64,000 bases of DNA from Kibdelosporangium sp. MJ126-NF4 (GTDB lineage Bacteria > Actinomycetota > Actinomycetes > Mycobacteriales > Pseudonocardiaceae): the NCBI RefSeq assembly GCF_000826545.1, contig NZ_CDME01000002.1, forward strand, positions 1,931,187 through 1,995,186, written 5' to 3'. Below the pieces are notes generated by a model, which did no database searches, was not told the origin of the DNA, and saw only the letters and a program-made list of their open reading frames with translations. Of this stretch, positions 25,515 through 32,356 are shown piece by piece; positions within the stretch are counted from its first letter, which is position 1; every line of letters begins with the position of its first letter. A program made the translations under genes and the position numbers.

Positions 25515-26114
25515 ATGCCCGATCTCTTCCAGGCACTGCTGTCCGCTGGGGCGGTGAGCGCCCGCACCCAGCCTGTGCTCGCGATCAACGACCGGTTCAC
25601 GCTGCGGCCATGGCAGGAGCGGGACGTCCTGGTGGTGCGGGCCGCGTTCGACGTTCCGGACATCCAGCGCTGGCATCCGCGCCGGATGGACTCCGACGAG
25701 GAAGCACTGGCGTGGATCACGCGCTGGCGAAGGGAATGGCAGCAGGAGAAGGCCGCGAACTGGGCGATCGCCGACAACGACCGTGCCGTTGGCCAGGTCG
25801 GGCTGCGTGGCGTCGATCTGGTGCAGGCCGTGGCGGAGCTGTCGTACTGGGTGCTGCCCGAGGCCCGCGGCGCAGGACTGGCGGCACGCGCGGTCCGTCC
25901 GATGACGCGGTGGTGTTTCGACACGGTCGGGTTCCACAGGTTGTTTCTGAAGCACTCGACACAGAACATGGCCTCGTGCCGCGTCGCGCACACCGCGGGC
26001 TACGTCTCCGAGGGCACGCTCCGCAGCTCGATGCTGCACGCGGACGGCCTACACGACGCCCACATGCACTCCCGCCTGCGCACTGACGAAAGAACCGACA
26101 ACGGGTCTGCTTGA
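25515..26114 (+). CDS. GNAT acetyltransferase (RimJ/RimL-like)
   Basis: A 199-residue protein of the Acetyltransf_3 type: FTLRPWQERDVLVVRAAFDVPDIQRWHP, then LSYWVLPEARGAGLAARAVRPM, which provides the acetyl-CoA loop, and FLKHSTQNMASCRVAHTAGYVSEGTLR at the end. Members acetylate ribosomal proteins, antibiotics or small amines; the substrate cannot be read here. Confidence 0.83.
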   Translation: MPDLFQALLSAGAVSARTQPVLAINDRFTLRPWQERDVLVVRAAFDVPDIQRWHPRRMDSDEEALAWITRWRREWQQEKAANWAIADNDRAVGQVGLRGVDLVQAVAELSYWVLPEARGAGLAARAVRPMTRWCFDTVGFHRLFLKHSTQNMASCRVAHTAGYVSEGTLRSSMLHADGLHDAHMHSRLRTDERTDNGSA

Positions 26115-26126
26115 CATGGCACAAAC

Positions 26127-26963
26127 ATGACACTCAACCCCGAAATCAACACAACTACACTGCACGACATGGAGTTCGGCGGCACGCACGTCCTGATCAC
26201 CGGAGCCGCCAGCGGGATCGGAGCAGCACTGGCGGAAAGATTCGCCAAGGAAGCCCCCCGCGCACTGACCCTCGTGGACAAGGACGCGCCAGGCCTGACC
26301 GAAACAGCATCCCGAGTACAAGGCCACCCGATCCAAGCGGACATCAGCGAAGAGCCGGAAATCCTCCGGCTCATCACCGAGGCGGAAGAAGAATCCGGCC
26401 CCGTCGACGTCTACATCTCCAACGCGGGCATCCCCCTGCCGACCGGCGGAGTGGAAGTCACCAACGAAGGCTGGCAGCGCCAGTGGAACGTCCACGTGAT
26501 GTCCCACGTCTGGGCGATGCGAACCCTGCTCCCGGCAATGATCGACCGAGGCGGAGGCTACCTGGTCAACACCGCGTCGGGAGCCAGCCTGATCATGACA
26601 CCGGGCGCAGCGCCCTACACGGTCACCCAACACGCGGCGCTGGCGCTGGCGGAGTCATACGCAGTGATGTACAGCCACACCGGAGTGCGTTTCGCCTGCC
26701 TGTGTCCCGGTTTGGTCGAGACGCCGCTGATGCGCGAGGTGGATGACGACCCGGTCGGCCGAGCGGTCCGGATGGGACTGGCCGACCGCGCCCTGTCCCC
26801 GGCCGAAGTCGCGGACATCGCGATCCACGGCCTGACCGAGGAGCGTTTCCTGATCCACACCCACCCGGAGGACATCACCCCGGCGGCCCGGCTGCGCGCC
26901 ACCGAACCCGAGGTGTACCTCTGGGCGATGCAGGAGCTGTGGACCACGGCCCAGCGCCACTGA
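26127..26963 (+). CDS. SDR-family protein with Gln in place of the catalytic Lys
   Basis: A 278-residue short-chain dehydrogenase-like protein. The NAD(P) motif is TGAASGIGAA, NAG appears in YISNAGIPLP, and the Ser is in VNTASGAS. The catalytic YxxxK reads Y-T-V-T-Q: the codon is caa, so the Lys that lowers the Tyr pKa is missing. The rest of the helix (HAALALAESYA) is normal. The start may be ATG 26127 or ATG 26169 (MEFGGTHVL); neither has a clear Shine-Dalgarno. It may be catalytically weak or have another role. Confidence 0.83.
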   Translation: MTLNPEINTTTLHDMEFGGTHVLITGAASGIGAALAERFAKEAPRALTLVDKDAPGLTETASRVQGHPIQADISEEPEILRLITEAEEESGPVDVYISNAGIPLPTGGVEVTNEGWQRQWNVHVMSHVWAMRTLLPAMIDRGGGYLVNTASGASLIMTPGAAPYTVTQHAALALAESYAVMYSHTGVRFACLCPGLVETPLMREVDDDPVGRAVRMGLADRALSPAEVADIAIHGLTEERFLIHTHPEDITPAARLRATEPEVYLWAMQELWTTAQRH

Positions 26964-26973
26964 TTCACCCGGC

Positions 26974-27372
26974 TCACTTCGCGAACGACGGCATCTCACC
27001 CGGCGGAATCAACGGGCCGGACAGCTGCACGTTCGCCATGGTCCAGGCATCGTCGTTCTTCACCGCGACGACGGTCACCCGGAACGAGCCGCTCGTGTCA
27101 CGGCCCATCGCGGTCGTCTTCTGCTCCAGCCGCCCGATCATCACGACGGTGTCGCCGTACGTCCGGATCGTCAGGTCGTGGACGTCGAACGCGTCGTTGC
27201 TGATCATGCCGCTGCGATGCCGGTCGACCCACTGCGCGCTGTCGAGCACGAACCCGACCGGGCCGACAGCGTGGAACTCGGGCGCGAACAGCTCCAGCAG
27301 GCCGTCGGCGTCGCCGTCGAGTTCGCGGCGCGCCCAGGTCTCCACCAGCTCGCGAGCACAGGTGATGGCCAT
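26974..27372 (-). CDS. SnoaL/NTF2-like protein
   Basis: A 132-residue single-domain protein: AITCARELVETWARRELDGDADGLLELFAPEFHAVGPVGFVLD, IRTYGDTVVMIGRLEQKTTAMG, and RVTVVAVKNDDAWTMANVQLSGP are typical of the DUF4440/SnoaL-like cone fold. Such proteins may be enzymes or ligand binders. It is divergent from a TetR gene, with a palindrome between them, and is probably its target. Confidence 0.8.
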   Translation of the reverse strand: MAITCARELVETWARRELDGDADGLLELFAPEFHAVGPVGFVLDSAQWVDRHRSGMISNDAFDVHDLTIRTYGDTVVMIGRLEQKTTAMGRDTSGSFRVTVVAVKNDDAWTMANVQLSGPLIPPGEMPSFAK

Positions 27373-27412
27373 GACTCCTCCTCAGGGTCGATCTAAATTT
27401 AGGGTGACTCTA

Positions 27413-27422
27413 ACTCTAGAGT
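27413..27422. promoter_or_regulatory. Putative TetR operator
   Basis: ACTCTAGAGT is a perfect 10-base palindrome within the 80-base gap between divergent starts at 27372 and 27453. It is flanked by a direct repeat (GTGACTCTA and GTGACCTTA). The gap is AT-rich compared with the coding DNA. Confidence 0.5.
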
Positions 27423-27452
27423 GACCTTAAGTCCACTGCTATGCTCGCTCCT

Positions 27453-28067
27453 ATGACCGAACCGGGCTTGCGTGAGCGCAAGAAGCAGCAGACACGCCGA
27501 CGGATCATCGACGTCGCGATCGGACTGTTCGGCGAGCGCGGGTTCGAGAACGTGCCGGTGGCGCAGATCGCCAAGCAGGCCGAGGTGTCCGAGGCGACGG
27601 TGTTCAACTACTTCCCCAGCAAGGAGGATCTCGTCTACCAGGACATGGAGGAGTACGAGATCACCCTGCTGTCGGCGGTCCGTGCCCGCGCCGACGGCGT
27701 CACGGTCGTCGGTGCCTTCCGGGACTTCCTGCTACGCCCGCGTGGCGCGCTGGCCGACGAGAGCATCGACGTGATCGCGAAGGTCGCCCGGATCATCGCG
27801 GACAGCCCCACCCTGCAGGCACGCGAACTGCGCGCGTTCGACCGGTACACCTCGGAACTGGCGGGCCTGATCAGCCGGGAGAGCCGGGCGCGGACGCAGC
27901 GGATGGAGCCGTGGGTGATCGCCAACGCCCTGATGGGCGTTCACCGGGCGATGAAGGACCACGTACACCGACAGGCCCTCGCCGGGAAGGACGGCGCGCG
28001 GATCGTGCGCGAGGTCATGGCGCAGGCCCGGTCGGCCTTCGAGACTCTGGAGAAAGGGCTGGCATGA
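27453..28067 (+). CDS. TetR-family regulator
   Basis: A 204-residue protein starting at ATG 27453 (MTEPGLRERKKQQTRRRIIDVAI). The HTH is FENVPVAQIAKQAEVSEATVFNYFPSKEDLVYQ. The C-terminal domain resembles the TetR_C_17/MftR-like group. It is divergent from the SnoaL-like gene. Its stop overlaps, as ATGA, the start codon of a truncated luciferase-like gene, so it was once the first gene of an operon. Confidence 0.87.
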   Translation: MTEPGLRERKKQQTRRRIIDVAIGLFGERGFENVPVAQIAKQAEVSEATVFNYFPSKEDLVYQDMEEYEITLLSAVRARADGVTVVGAFRDFLLRPRGALADESIDVIAKVARIIADSPTLQARELRAFDRYTSELAGLISRESRARTQRMEPWVIANALMGVHRAMKDHVHRQALAGKDGARIVREVMAQARSAFETLEKGLA

Positions 28068-28111
28068 AAGTCAGCATCACGAACTACTCGTGGTGCGCAT
28101 CGCCGGACTGA
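28064..28111 (+). pseudogene. N-terminal remnant of a luciferase-like (LLM) oxidoreductase
   Basis: An ATG that overlaps the TetR stop begins MKVSITNYSW, which is the usual N terminus of F420- or FMN-dependent LLM oxidoreductases (MKVSxTNYSWP...). After ten residues the similarity stops and the frame closes (CASPD, stop). The following DNA belongs to the convergent TetR gene. The likely history is a deletion that removed the oxidoreductase and joined its first codons to the end of another gene. The match is from memory of the family. Confidence 0.55.
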
Positions 28112-28622
28112 TGCCCGACATGGTCAGGCCGCGGAACCGCTCGTAGGCCTGGTCGGGTGTCAGCGGCGCCTTCGTGCCCAGCCACCAGCCGACCACCGCT
28201 GTCATGCCACGGATCACGAACGCCGCGATCATGTCCACGTCCTCGGCGGGCAGGTGCGGGCGGAGATACTCGGCGACGGTCCTGGTCATGTCCCGGCGCA
28301 CCACAAGCATCGCGGGCTCGTGCTTCATCACCGTCGCGGCGAACAGTTCCCGGCTGTCGTTCGCACGCCGGAAGACCACGCGCAGCGGGCTGAGCACGTC
28401 GCCGGGTTCGGCACTGTCGGCCATCTCCGTCTTGATGCTCTCGAATCCGCTCAACAGCAGGTCTTCCTTGCTGTGAAAGTGGGTGTAGAACGTCGAGCGG
28501 CCGATGTCGGCGCGGTCGAGGATGTCCTGCACGGTGATCTTCTCGTAGCCGCGCTCGATGATCAGATCCACCAGCGCCCGCCGCAGCGTCTCCCGCGTTC
28601 GCCGCACTCGCCTGTCGACCAT
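28077..28622 (-). CDS. TetR-family regulator with altered C terminus
   Basis: A 181-residue protein from ATG 28622 with GAGGAG five bases upstream. The HTH is YEKITVQDILDRADIGRSTFYTHFHSKEDLLLSGFE. The last residues (SPAMRTTSSS) are read from DNA shared with the truncated LLM gene, so the natural C terminus was probably replaced at the deletion junction. It is divergent from the P450 gene and is its probable repressor. Confidence 0.85.
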   Translation of the reverse strand: MVDRRVRRTRETLRRALVDLIIERGYEKITVQDILDRADIGRSTFYTHFHSKEDLLLSGFESIKTEMADSAEPGDVLSPLRVVFRRANDSRELFAATVMKHEPAMLVVRRDMTRTVAEYLRPHLPAEDVDMIAAFVIRGMTAVVGWWLGTKAPLTPDQAYERFRGLTMSGISPAMRTTSSS

Positions 28623-28721
28623 CCCGCTCCTCGTTTCCGAACAATCCAGCTGGATCCGTCCGTTATCGGACTCTCCCCGGATATTGTCTCTGGCCTGCAC
28701 GTTTGTCTCTGCTCCAGTATC

Positions 28722-28733
28722 GGACACGTGTCC
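28722..28733. promoter_or_regulatory. Putative operator over the P450 start codon
   Basis: GGACACGTGTCC is a perfect 12-base palindrome. It contains the GTG start (28728-28730) of the P450 gene. The word ATCGGAC occurs at its left edge and again about 55 bases upstream. A repressor bound here would block initiation directly. Confidence 0.5.
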
Positions 28734-29864
28734 ATTAACGAACAGATTGTGCAGAAACTCGACGCCCCGGGGATCGGCACCGTATGGCTGGTCAGCGGCG
28801 CTGATGAGGGCCGGGCTCTGCTGGCCGACCCGAGGTTGTCGCGGGACGAGCGCAAGGCGCCGCCGCCGTTGCAGGAGCTCGCGTGGCGCAACCGGGCGAA
28901 CATGTCGATGGGACGTCACCTCCTCGACGAGGACCCGCCGAACCACACGCGGCTGCGCGGCCAGATCAGAAAGGCTTTCACGCCAAGGCGTGTGGCGAAC
29001 CTGCGGCCACGGGCGCAGCAGATCACGGACGCGTTGCTGGACGGGATGTCCGGTGAGGTCGACCTGATCGACGCGCTGGCGTTCCCGTTACCGATGACGA
29101 TCATGTGCGAACTGCTCGGCCTGCCGGAGCAGGACCGGGCCGACTTCCGGGTCTGGGGCGCGGAACTGGCCATGGGCATGGACCCGACCGCCGATCCGGC
29201 GAAGGTGGCGCACGGCGGGAAGGCGCTGCGGGCGTACTTCGAAACCCTGGTCGCCGGGATCACGGTGGACGACCGTGTCGAGGACGACCAGCCGGACCTG
29301 ACCCGAGCGCTGGTCCGTGCGGGCATGCTCGACCACGACGAGCTGATCAGCATGTTGATGCTGTTGCTGCTCGCCGGGCACACGACAACCGTGAACCTGA
29401 TCGGCAACGGCGTGCACGCGTTGCTGACCAACCCTGACCAGTTCGCACTGCTGCGTGCCCGCCCTGACCTGTTGCCGCAGGCGATCGAGGAGTTGCTCAG
29501 GCTCGCCGGGCCACTGCAGGTCTCGTTGCCCCGGATCACCCTGGAAGAGGTGAAGGTGGCGGACGCCACCATCCCGCCGGGCAGCATGGTGCACGTAGTC
29601 ATCGGTGCGGCCAACCGTGACGCGTTCCGCTTCACCGACCCGCAACGGCTGGACATCACCCGCGCGGACAACCAGCACCTGAGTTTCGGGCATGGCGTGC
29701 ACTTCTGTGTCGGCGCGGCCTTGGCACGAATGGAGGCCCAGGTGGCGATCGGCAGCCTGGTGGCACGGTTCGAGAACCTGCGTATGGCCGTGCCGGAGAA
29801 CGAGCTGGTCTGGGAGACGAATCCGCTTGTGCGGTCCCTGGCGTCGCTGCCCGTGCTAACTTAG
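28728..29864 (+). CDS. Cytochrome P450 with a short N terminus
   Basis: A 378-residue P450. The I-helix motif is LLAGHTTTVNL, the K-helix ExxR is EELLR, and the heme loop is LSFGHGVHFCVGAALAR with its Cys ligand. The N terminus is about 20 residues shorter than in most actinobacterial P450s: LLADPRLS, usually near residue 55-60, is reached by residue 37. No better upstream start was found, as the region before GTG 28728 is the TetR promoter. No ferredoxin gene is adjacent. The substrate is unknown. Confidence 0.87.
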   Translation: MSINEQIVQKLDAPGIGTVWLVSGADEGRALLADPRLSRDERKAPPPLQELAWRNRANMSMGRHLLDEDPPNHTRLRGQIRKAFTPRRVANLRPRAQQITDALLDGMSGEVDLIDALAFPLPMTIMCELLGLPEQDRADFRVWGAELAMGMDPTADPAKVAHGGKALRAYFETLVAGITVDDRVEDDQPDLTRALVRAGMLDHDELISMLMLLLLAGHTTTVNLIGNGVHALLTNPDQFALLRARPDLLPQAIEELLRLAGPLQVSLPRITLEEVKVADATIPPGSMVHVVIGAANRDAFRFTDPQRLDITRADNQHLSFGHGVHFCVGAALARMEAQVAIGSLVARFENLRMAVPENELVWETNPLVRSLASLPVLT

Positions 29865-29869
29865 AAATT

Positions 29870-29885
29870 GCCGTGTTCGCACGGC
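29870..29885. terminator. Short TTCG-capped hairpin after the P450 gene
   Basis: GCCGTG-TTCG-CACGGC is a perfect six-base-pair hairpin starting six bases after the P450 stop. It directly precedes the riboswitch, so it may be a terminator or an upstream stem of the leader RNA. Confidence 0.5.
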
Positions 29886-29955
29886 CCGGACGAGGGCGTC
29901 GTACCCGGTTACGCGAAGACGACGCAGTGATGGAGACGTTGCATTACTGCGGAGG
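29886..29955 (+). promoter_or_regulatory. Guanidine-III riboswitch with Shine-Dalgarno platform
   Basis: The aptamer is 29886-29925. It contains CCGGACGAGG, then GCGTCGTACCCGGT, then AAGACGACGC, which is the layout of the ykkC-III (guanidine-III) class; it is nearly the same as the Thermobifida fusca aptamer as I recall it. GCGTCGT (29896-29902) pairs with ACGACGC (29919-29925), and CCGG (29886-29889) can pair with CCGG (29905-29908) to make the H-type pseudoknot. The last CGC is also the base of a ten-pair hairpin (29923-29932 with 29942-29951) that ends on the first G of GGAGG. Ligand binding would open that hairpin and free the ribosome site of the Gdx gene. Confidence 0.85.
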
Positions 29956-29960
29956 TTGTC

Positions 29961-30275
29961 ATGGCGTGGTTGGCTCTTGTCGTATCCGGACTGTTCGAGA
30001 CCGTGTGGGCCGCGGCCCTCAGCGTGTCGCGTGGATTCACCAAACCCGGTGCCACCATTGTGTTCATCATCGCGCTCGTGGTCAGCATGGTTGGCCTGAG
30101 CTACGCGCTCCGAACCATCCCGGTGGGCACGGGCTACGCCGTGTGGGTCGGGATCGGCGCTGTCGGCACGGCCCTGTACGGCATGCTCGCGCTGGGCGAT
30201 CCCGTGTCGGCGGCTCGAATCACATGCCTGGTGATGATCGTGGCCGGTGTCGCCGGGCTGAAGTTCCTCCACTGA
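29961..30275 (+). CDS. gdx: SMR-family guanidinium exporter (Gdx/SugE type)
   Basis: A 104-residue four-helix protein: MAWLALVVSGLFETVWAAALSVSRGFTKPG, with the essential Glu13, then TIPVGTGYAVWVGIGAVGTALYGMLALGDP. The Trp-Gly-rich VWVGIGAVG and overall pattern match SugE/Gdx rather than EmrE. Gdx proteins export guanidinium in exchange for protons as dual-topology dimers. The guanidine-III riboswitch just upstream strongly supports this function. GGAGG lies five bases before the ATG. Confidence 0.9.
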   Translation: MAWLALVVSGLFETVWAAALSVSRGFTKPGATIVFIIALVVSMVGLSYALRTIPVGTGYAVWVGIGAVGTALYGMLALGDPVSAARITCLVMIVAGVAGLKFLH

Positions 30276-30294
30276 GGACATTCACCGGGGACTG

Positions 30295-30759
30295 TCACTT
30301 ACGGAACACGATCCACCGCATGGCCGCGTACATGTACACGGCCTCACAGGCCCCGGCGGCGAGCCGCGCGAGCCGGTAGTCGACGCCGAGCGCGGCCAGC
30401 CCACTGCCGACGCCGAGAATCCACGCGAGGTAGTTGACGACCACGACGAGCACGTAGACGCCGAACTGCGGCCCCATCGGCGAGTGCGAGCGGAAGTTGA
30501 ACGCCCGGTTGAGGAAGTAACTGAGGGCGAACGCGCACGCGTACGCGATCGTGATGCTCAGCCACAGCACGAGGTCGAACACGCCATGCAGGAGGCTGAG
30601 CAACGCGAGGTCGACGGCGAACGTGAAGCTGTTGATCACCGCGAAGCCCAGCAGGCTCGGCGGCACGATCCGGTTGAGCCCGAGCGGCAGCCGGGACGCG
30701 ATCGTGGACATGACGGAGTTGAACTTGCGGCCCCGCTCCTCCGCCGCAGTGGTGTGCAC
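30295..30759 (-). CDS. GtrA-family membrane protein
   Basis: A 154-residue protein with four hydrophobic segments: LLGFAVINSFTFAVDLALLSLL, LWLSITIAYACAFALSYFLNRAFNFRS and the C-terminal AAMRWIVFRK. SYFLNRxFxF and RWxxFR are GtrA/DPMS-flippase-like hallmarks; members help move polyprenyl-linked sugars. The start may be GTG 30759 or ATG 30711. It converges with the Gdx gene, whose stop is 19 bases away. Confidence 0.85.
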   Translation of the reverse strand: MHTTAAEERGRKFNSVMSTIASRLPLGLNRIVPPSLLGFAVINSFTFAVDLALLSLLHGVFDLVLWLSITIAYACAFALSYFLNRAFNFRSHSPMGPQFGVYVLVVVVNYLAWILGVGSGLAALGVDYRLARLAAGACEAVYMYAAMRWIVFRK

Positions 30760-30798
30760 GGCCGCAGCCTGGCAAGGAGAAGTGTCGGGAAGGAGAAG

Positions 30799-30894
30799 CT
30801 AGATCAACGTGTTGAGGAACTCACTCCACGGCGCGGTCGGAAAGGTCAACATCCCCGCAGCCGGGCTCTTGGAGTCACGGACCGCGAGCCCCAC
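30799..30894 (-). pseudogene. Truncated DUF397 protein (C-terminal half only)
   Basis: Three bases after the XRE gene stop, a GTG begins GLAVRDSKSPAAGMLTFPTAPWSEFLNTLI and then stops. This is the C-terminal half of DUF397 (xVRDSKxPxGPxLxFxPxxWxxFL), the small protein normally encoded after DUF5753 XRE genes. The first half, with its conserved WRKSSxS and CVEVA motifs, is missing. The fragment is in the same frame as the XRE gene, so a deletion may have brought them together. Whether the 31-residue peptide is made or works is unknown. Confidence 0.6.
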
Positions 30895-30897
30895 ATG

Positions 30898-31737
30898 TCA
30901 CAGCCCATACAGCTCATCCCCGAGTCGCTCGAGTAGTTCGACAGTTCCCGTAGGGCTGAGCGCTGCCGTTCGCAACCGCTCGAAGTGAGCCTTCGCTTGG
31001 CACACCGCCTCGTCATCGTCGATGTGCGACGATCCGGCAAGATGTGCGACATAGAGCAATGGCTGTTCCTCGGGGCTGGGAAAGGTCAGGTAGACGAACC
31101 CACCTTCCAGCGAATGGTGGGCACCTCGCCGGAAAGGCAGCACCTGGAGGTTCACGGTCGGCAGGGCCGCGACCGACATCAGGTGCCGGACCTGCTGTCT
31201 CATGACCACCGGGCCACCGATCTCCCGGCGAATCGCCGCCTCGTCCACCACTGCGTTCAGCGTCAGGGGCCATTCCGTGTCGGTCAGTCGCTGCTGCCGA
31301 GCCAGCCGGATCTCTCGCTGCGCGCGAGCCTCGTGCGGAAGTCGCGCAGGACCTGTGGCCAGGACCGCGTCGATGTAGGGCACGACCTGCAGCAGGCCCG
31401 GGACTACCAGCGCCGCGAACTCGTTGACCTCCGAGGCTGCCGTCTCGACGTCCACATACCCATAGTCCTTCTTGCTGCGAGGGATCCACGGCTTCTGGTA
31501 GGCCTTGCGGGCCTCGTCGAGCAGGTTCGGGTCGTAGAAGTCGTACTTGTCCATCATCGAGCGGGCCAGGTGCACGTCCAGCCGCGTCTCCCCCTTCTCC
31601 ACGCGCTGCAACGCACTCTTTGTCTTGTCCAGCAGCACAGCCGCTTCCTCCAGCGTCATCCCGGCCTGCTCGCGCATCTTCTTCGTCTTCGCACCCAGCC
31701 TCCGACGCAGGAAGGGCGGGCGTGTCGATACCGTCAC
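30898..31737 (-). CDS. XRE-family regulator with DUF5753 (Scr1-type)
   Basis: A 279-residue protein. The HTH is at residues 10-65 (LGAKTKKMREQAGMTLEEAAVLLDKTKSALQRVEKGE). The DUF5753 domain fills the rest (EVNEFAALVVPGLLQVVPYIDAVL, LNAVVDEAAIRREIGGPVVMRQQVRHL, LEGGFVYLTF). Such regulators pair with DUF397 proteins in a toxin-antitoxin-like or development-linked module (BldB/Scr1/Abaa). Here the partner is reduced to a C-terminal fragment directly downstream. Confidence 0.9.
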   Translation of the reverse strand: MTVSTRPPFLRRRLGAKTKKMREQAGMTLEEAAVLLDKTKSALQRVEKGETRLDVHLARSMMDKYDFYDPNLLDEARKAYQKPWIPRSKKDYGYVDVETAASEVNEFAALVVPGLLQVVPYIDAVLATGPARLPHEARAQREIRLARQQRLTDTEWPLTLNAVVDEAAIRREIGGPVVMRQQVRHLMSVAALPTVNLQVLPFRRGAHHSLEGGFVYLTFPSPEEQPLLYVAHLAGSSHIDDDEAVCQAKAHFERLRTAALSPTGTVELLERLGDELYGL

Positions 31738-31790
31738 AGCGCGTCATACTGCCAGGTGGTAGACACAAAACTGGGAAACCCGGCGATCTG

Positions 31791-31827
31791 GTGAACATCC
31801 ATGTACACTTCTGAACATGAGTGTTCA
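31791..31827. promoter_or_regulatory. Two palindromic operators at the TetR-MFS start
   Basis: Site 1, GTGAACAT-CC-ATGTACAC (31791-31808), is an inverted repeat with one mismatch. Site 2, TGAACA-TGAG-TGTTCA (31812-31827), is perfect and includes the ATG start at 31817. The shared TGAACAT words are 20 bases apart, two helical turns, as expected for cooperative TetR dimers. This indicates autorepression of the operon. Confidence 0.65.
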
Positions 31828-32356
31828 GTCGATCTTGGATATCGCGACCGAGGTGCTGCTGGCCCACCCGAGTGCCTCCCTCGGCGACGTCGCGAAGGCG
31901 GCCGGGGTCAGCCGGACGACACTGCACAAACGCTATGCCACGCGGCACGACCTGCTCGTCGCGCTGTCGCACGACGCCTACGACCGCGTCGAGAAGGCGA
32001 TCGCCGGGGCCGAACTCGACGTCCCCGGGGAGGATGTCGAAGCCGCGCTGGAGAGGGCCATCGCCGGGCTCATCCCGCTCGGCCCGCGCATCGAGTTCAT
32101 GTACCGCCAGATCGGCCTCGACGACGTGCCCGATCTCGTCGCGCGCTACGAGCAGACCGGCGAACCTCTGCTGCGGCTCATCCGGCGAGGTCAGGACGCC
32201 GGGATTCTGCGCAAGGACATGCCCGACTGGTGGATTCTGGCCACGTTGGACGCACAGTTCTACTCCGCGTGGGAGGCCGTCTCCGCAGGCAGGCTCGCCC
32301 CGCTCGACGCCCCTGGCCTCGTCATGAAGACCGTCATGCGGGGTGTCGGGACATGA
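31817..32356 (+). CDS. TetR-family repressor, autoregulated
   Basis: A 179-residue protein with the HTH at the extreme N terminus (ASLGDVAKAAGVSRTTLHKRYATRHDLLVAL). The leader of the mRNA is very short because the operators overlap the start codon. The stop overlaps the start of the MFS gene as ATGA. It most likely represses its own operon and so controls efflux. Confidence 0.86.
   Translation: MSVQSILDIATEVLLAHPSASLGDVAKAAGVSRTTLHKRYATRHDLLVALSHDAYDRVEKAIAGAELDVPGEDVEAALERAIAGLIPLGPRIEFMYRQIGLDDVPDLVARYEQTGEPLLRLIRRGQDAGILRKDMPDWWILATLDAQFYSAWEAVSAGRLAPLDAPGLVMKTVMRGVGT

Noticed and set aside
29860..29960. Mini-ykkC (guanidine-II) riboswitch
   Set aside because: The two ACGR-loop hairpins are not present as a pair; the guanidine-III layout explains the same bases completely.
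30484..30936. Plus-strand ORF over the GtrA and DUF397 region
   Set aside because: It runs antisense to GtrA, has no recognisable domain and no ribosome binding site.
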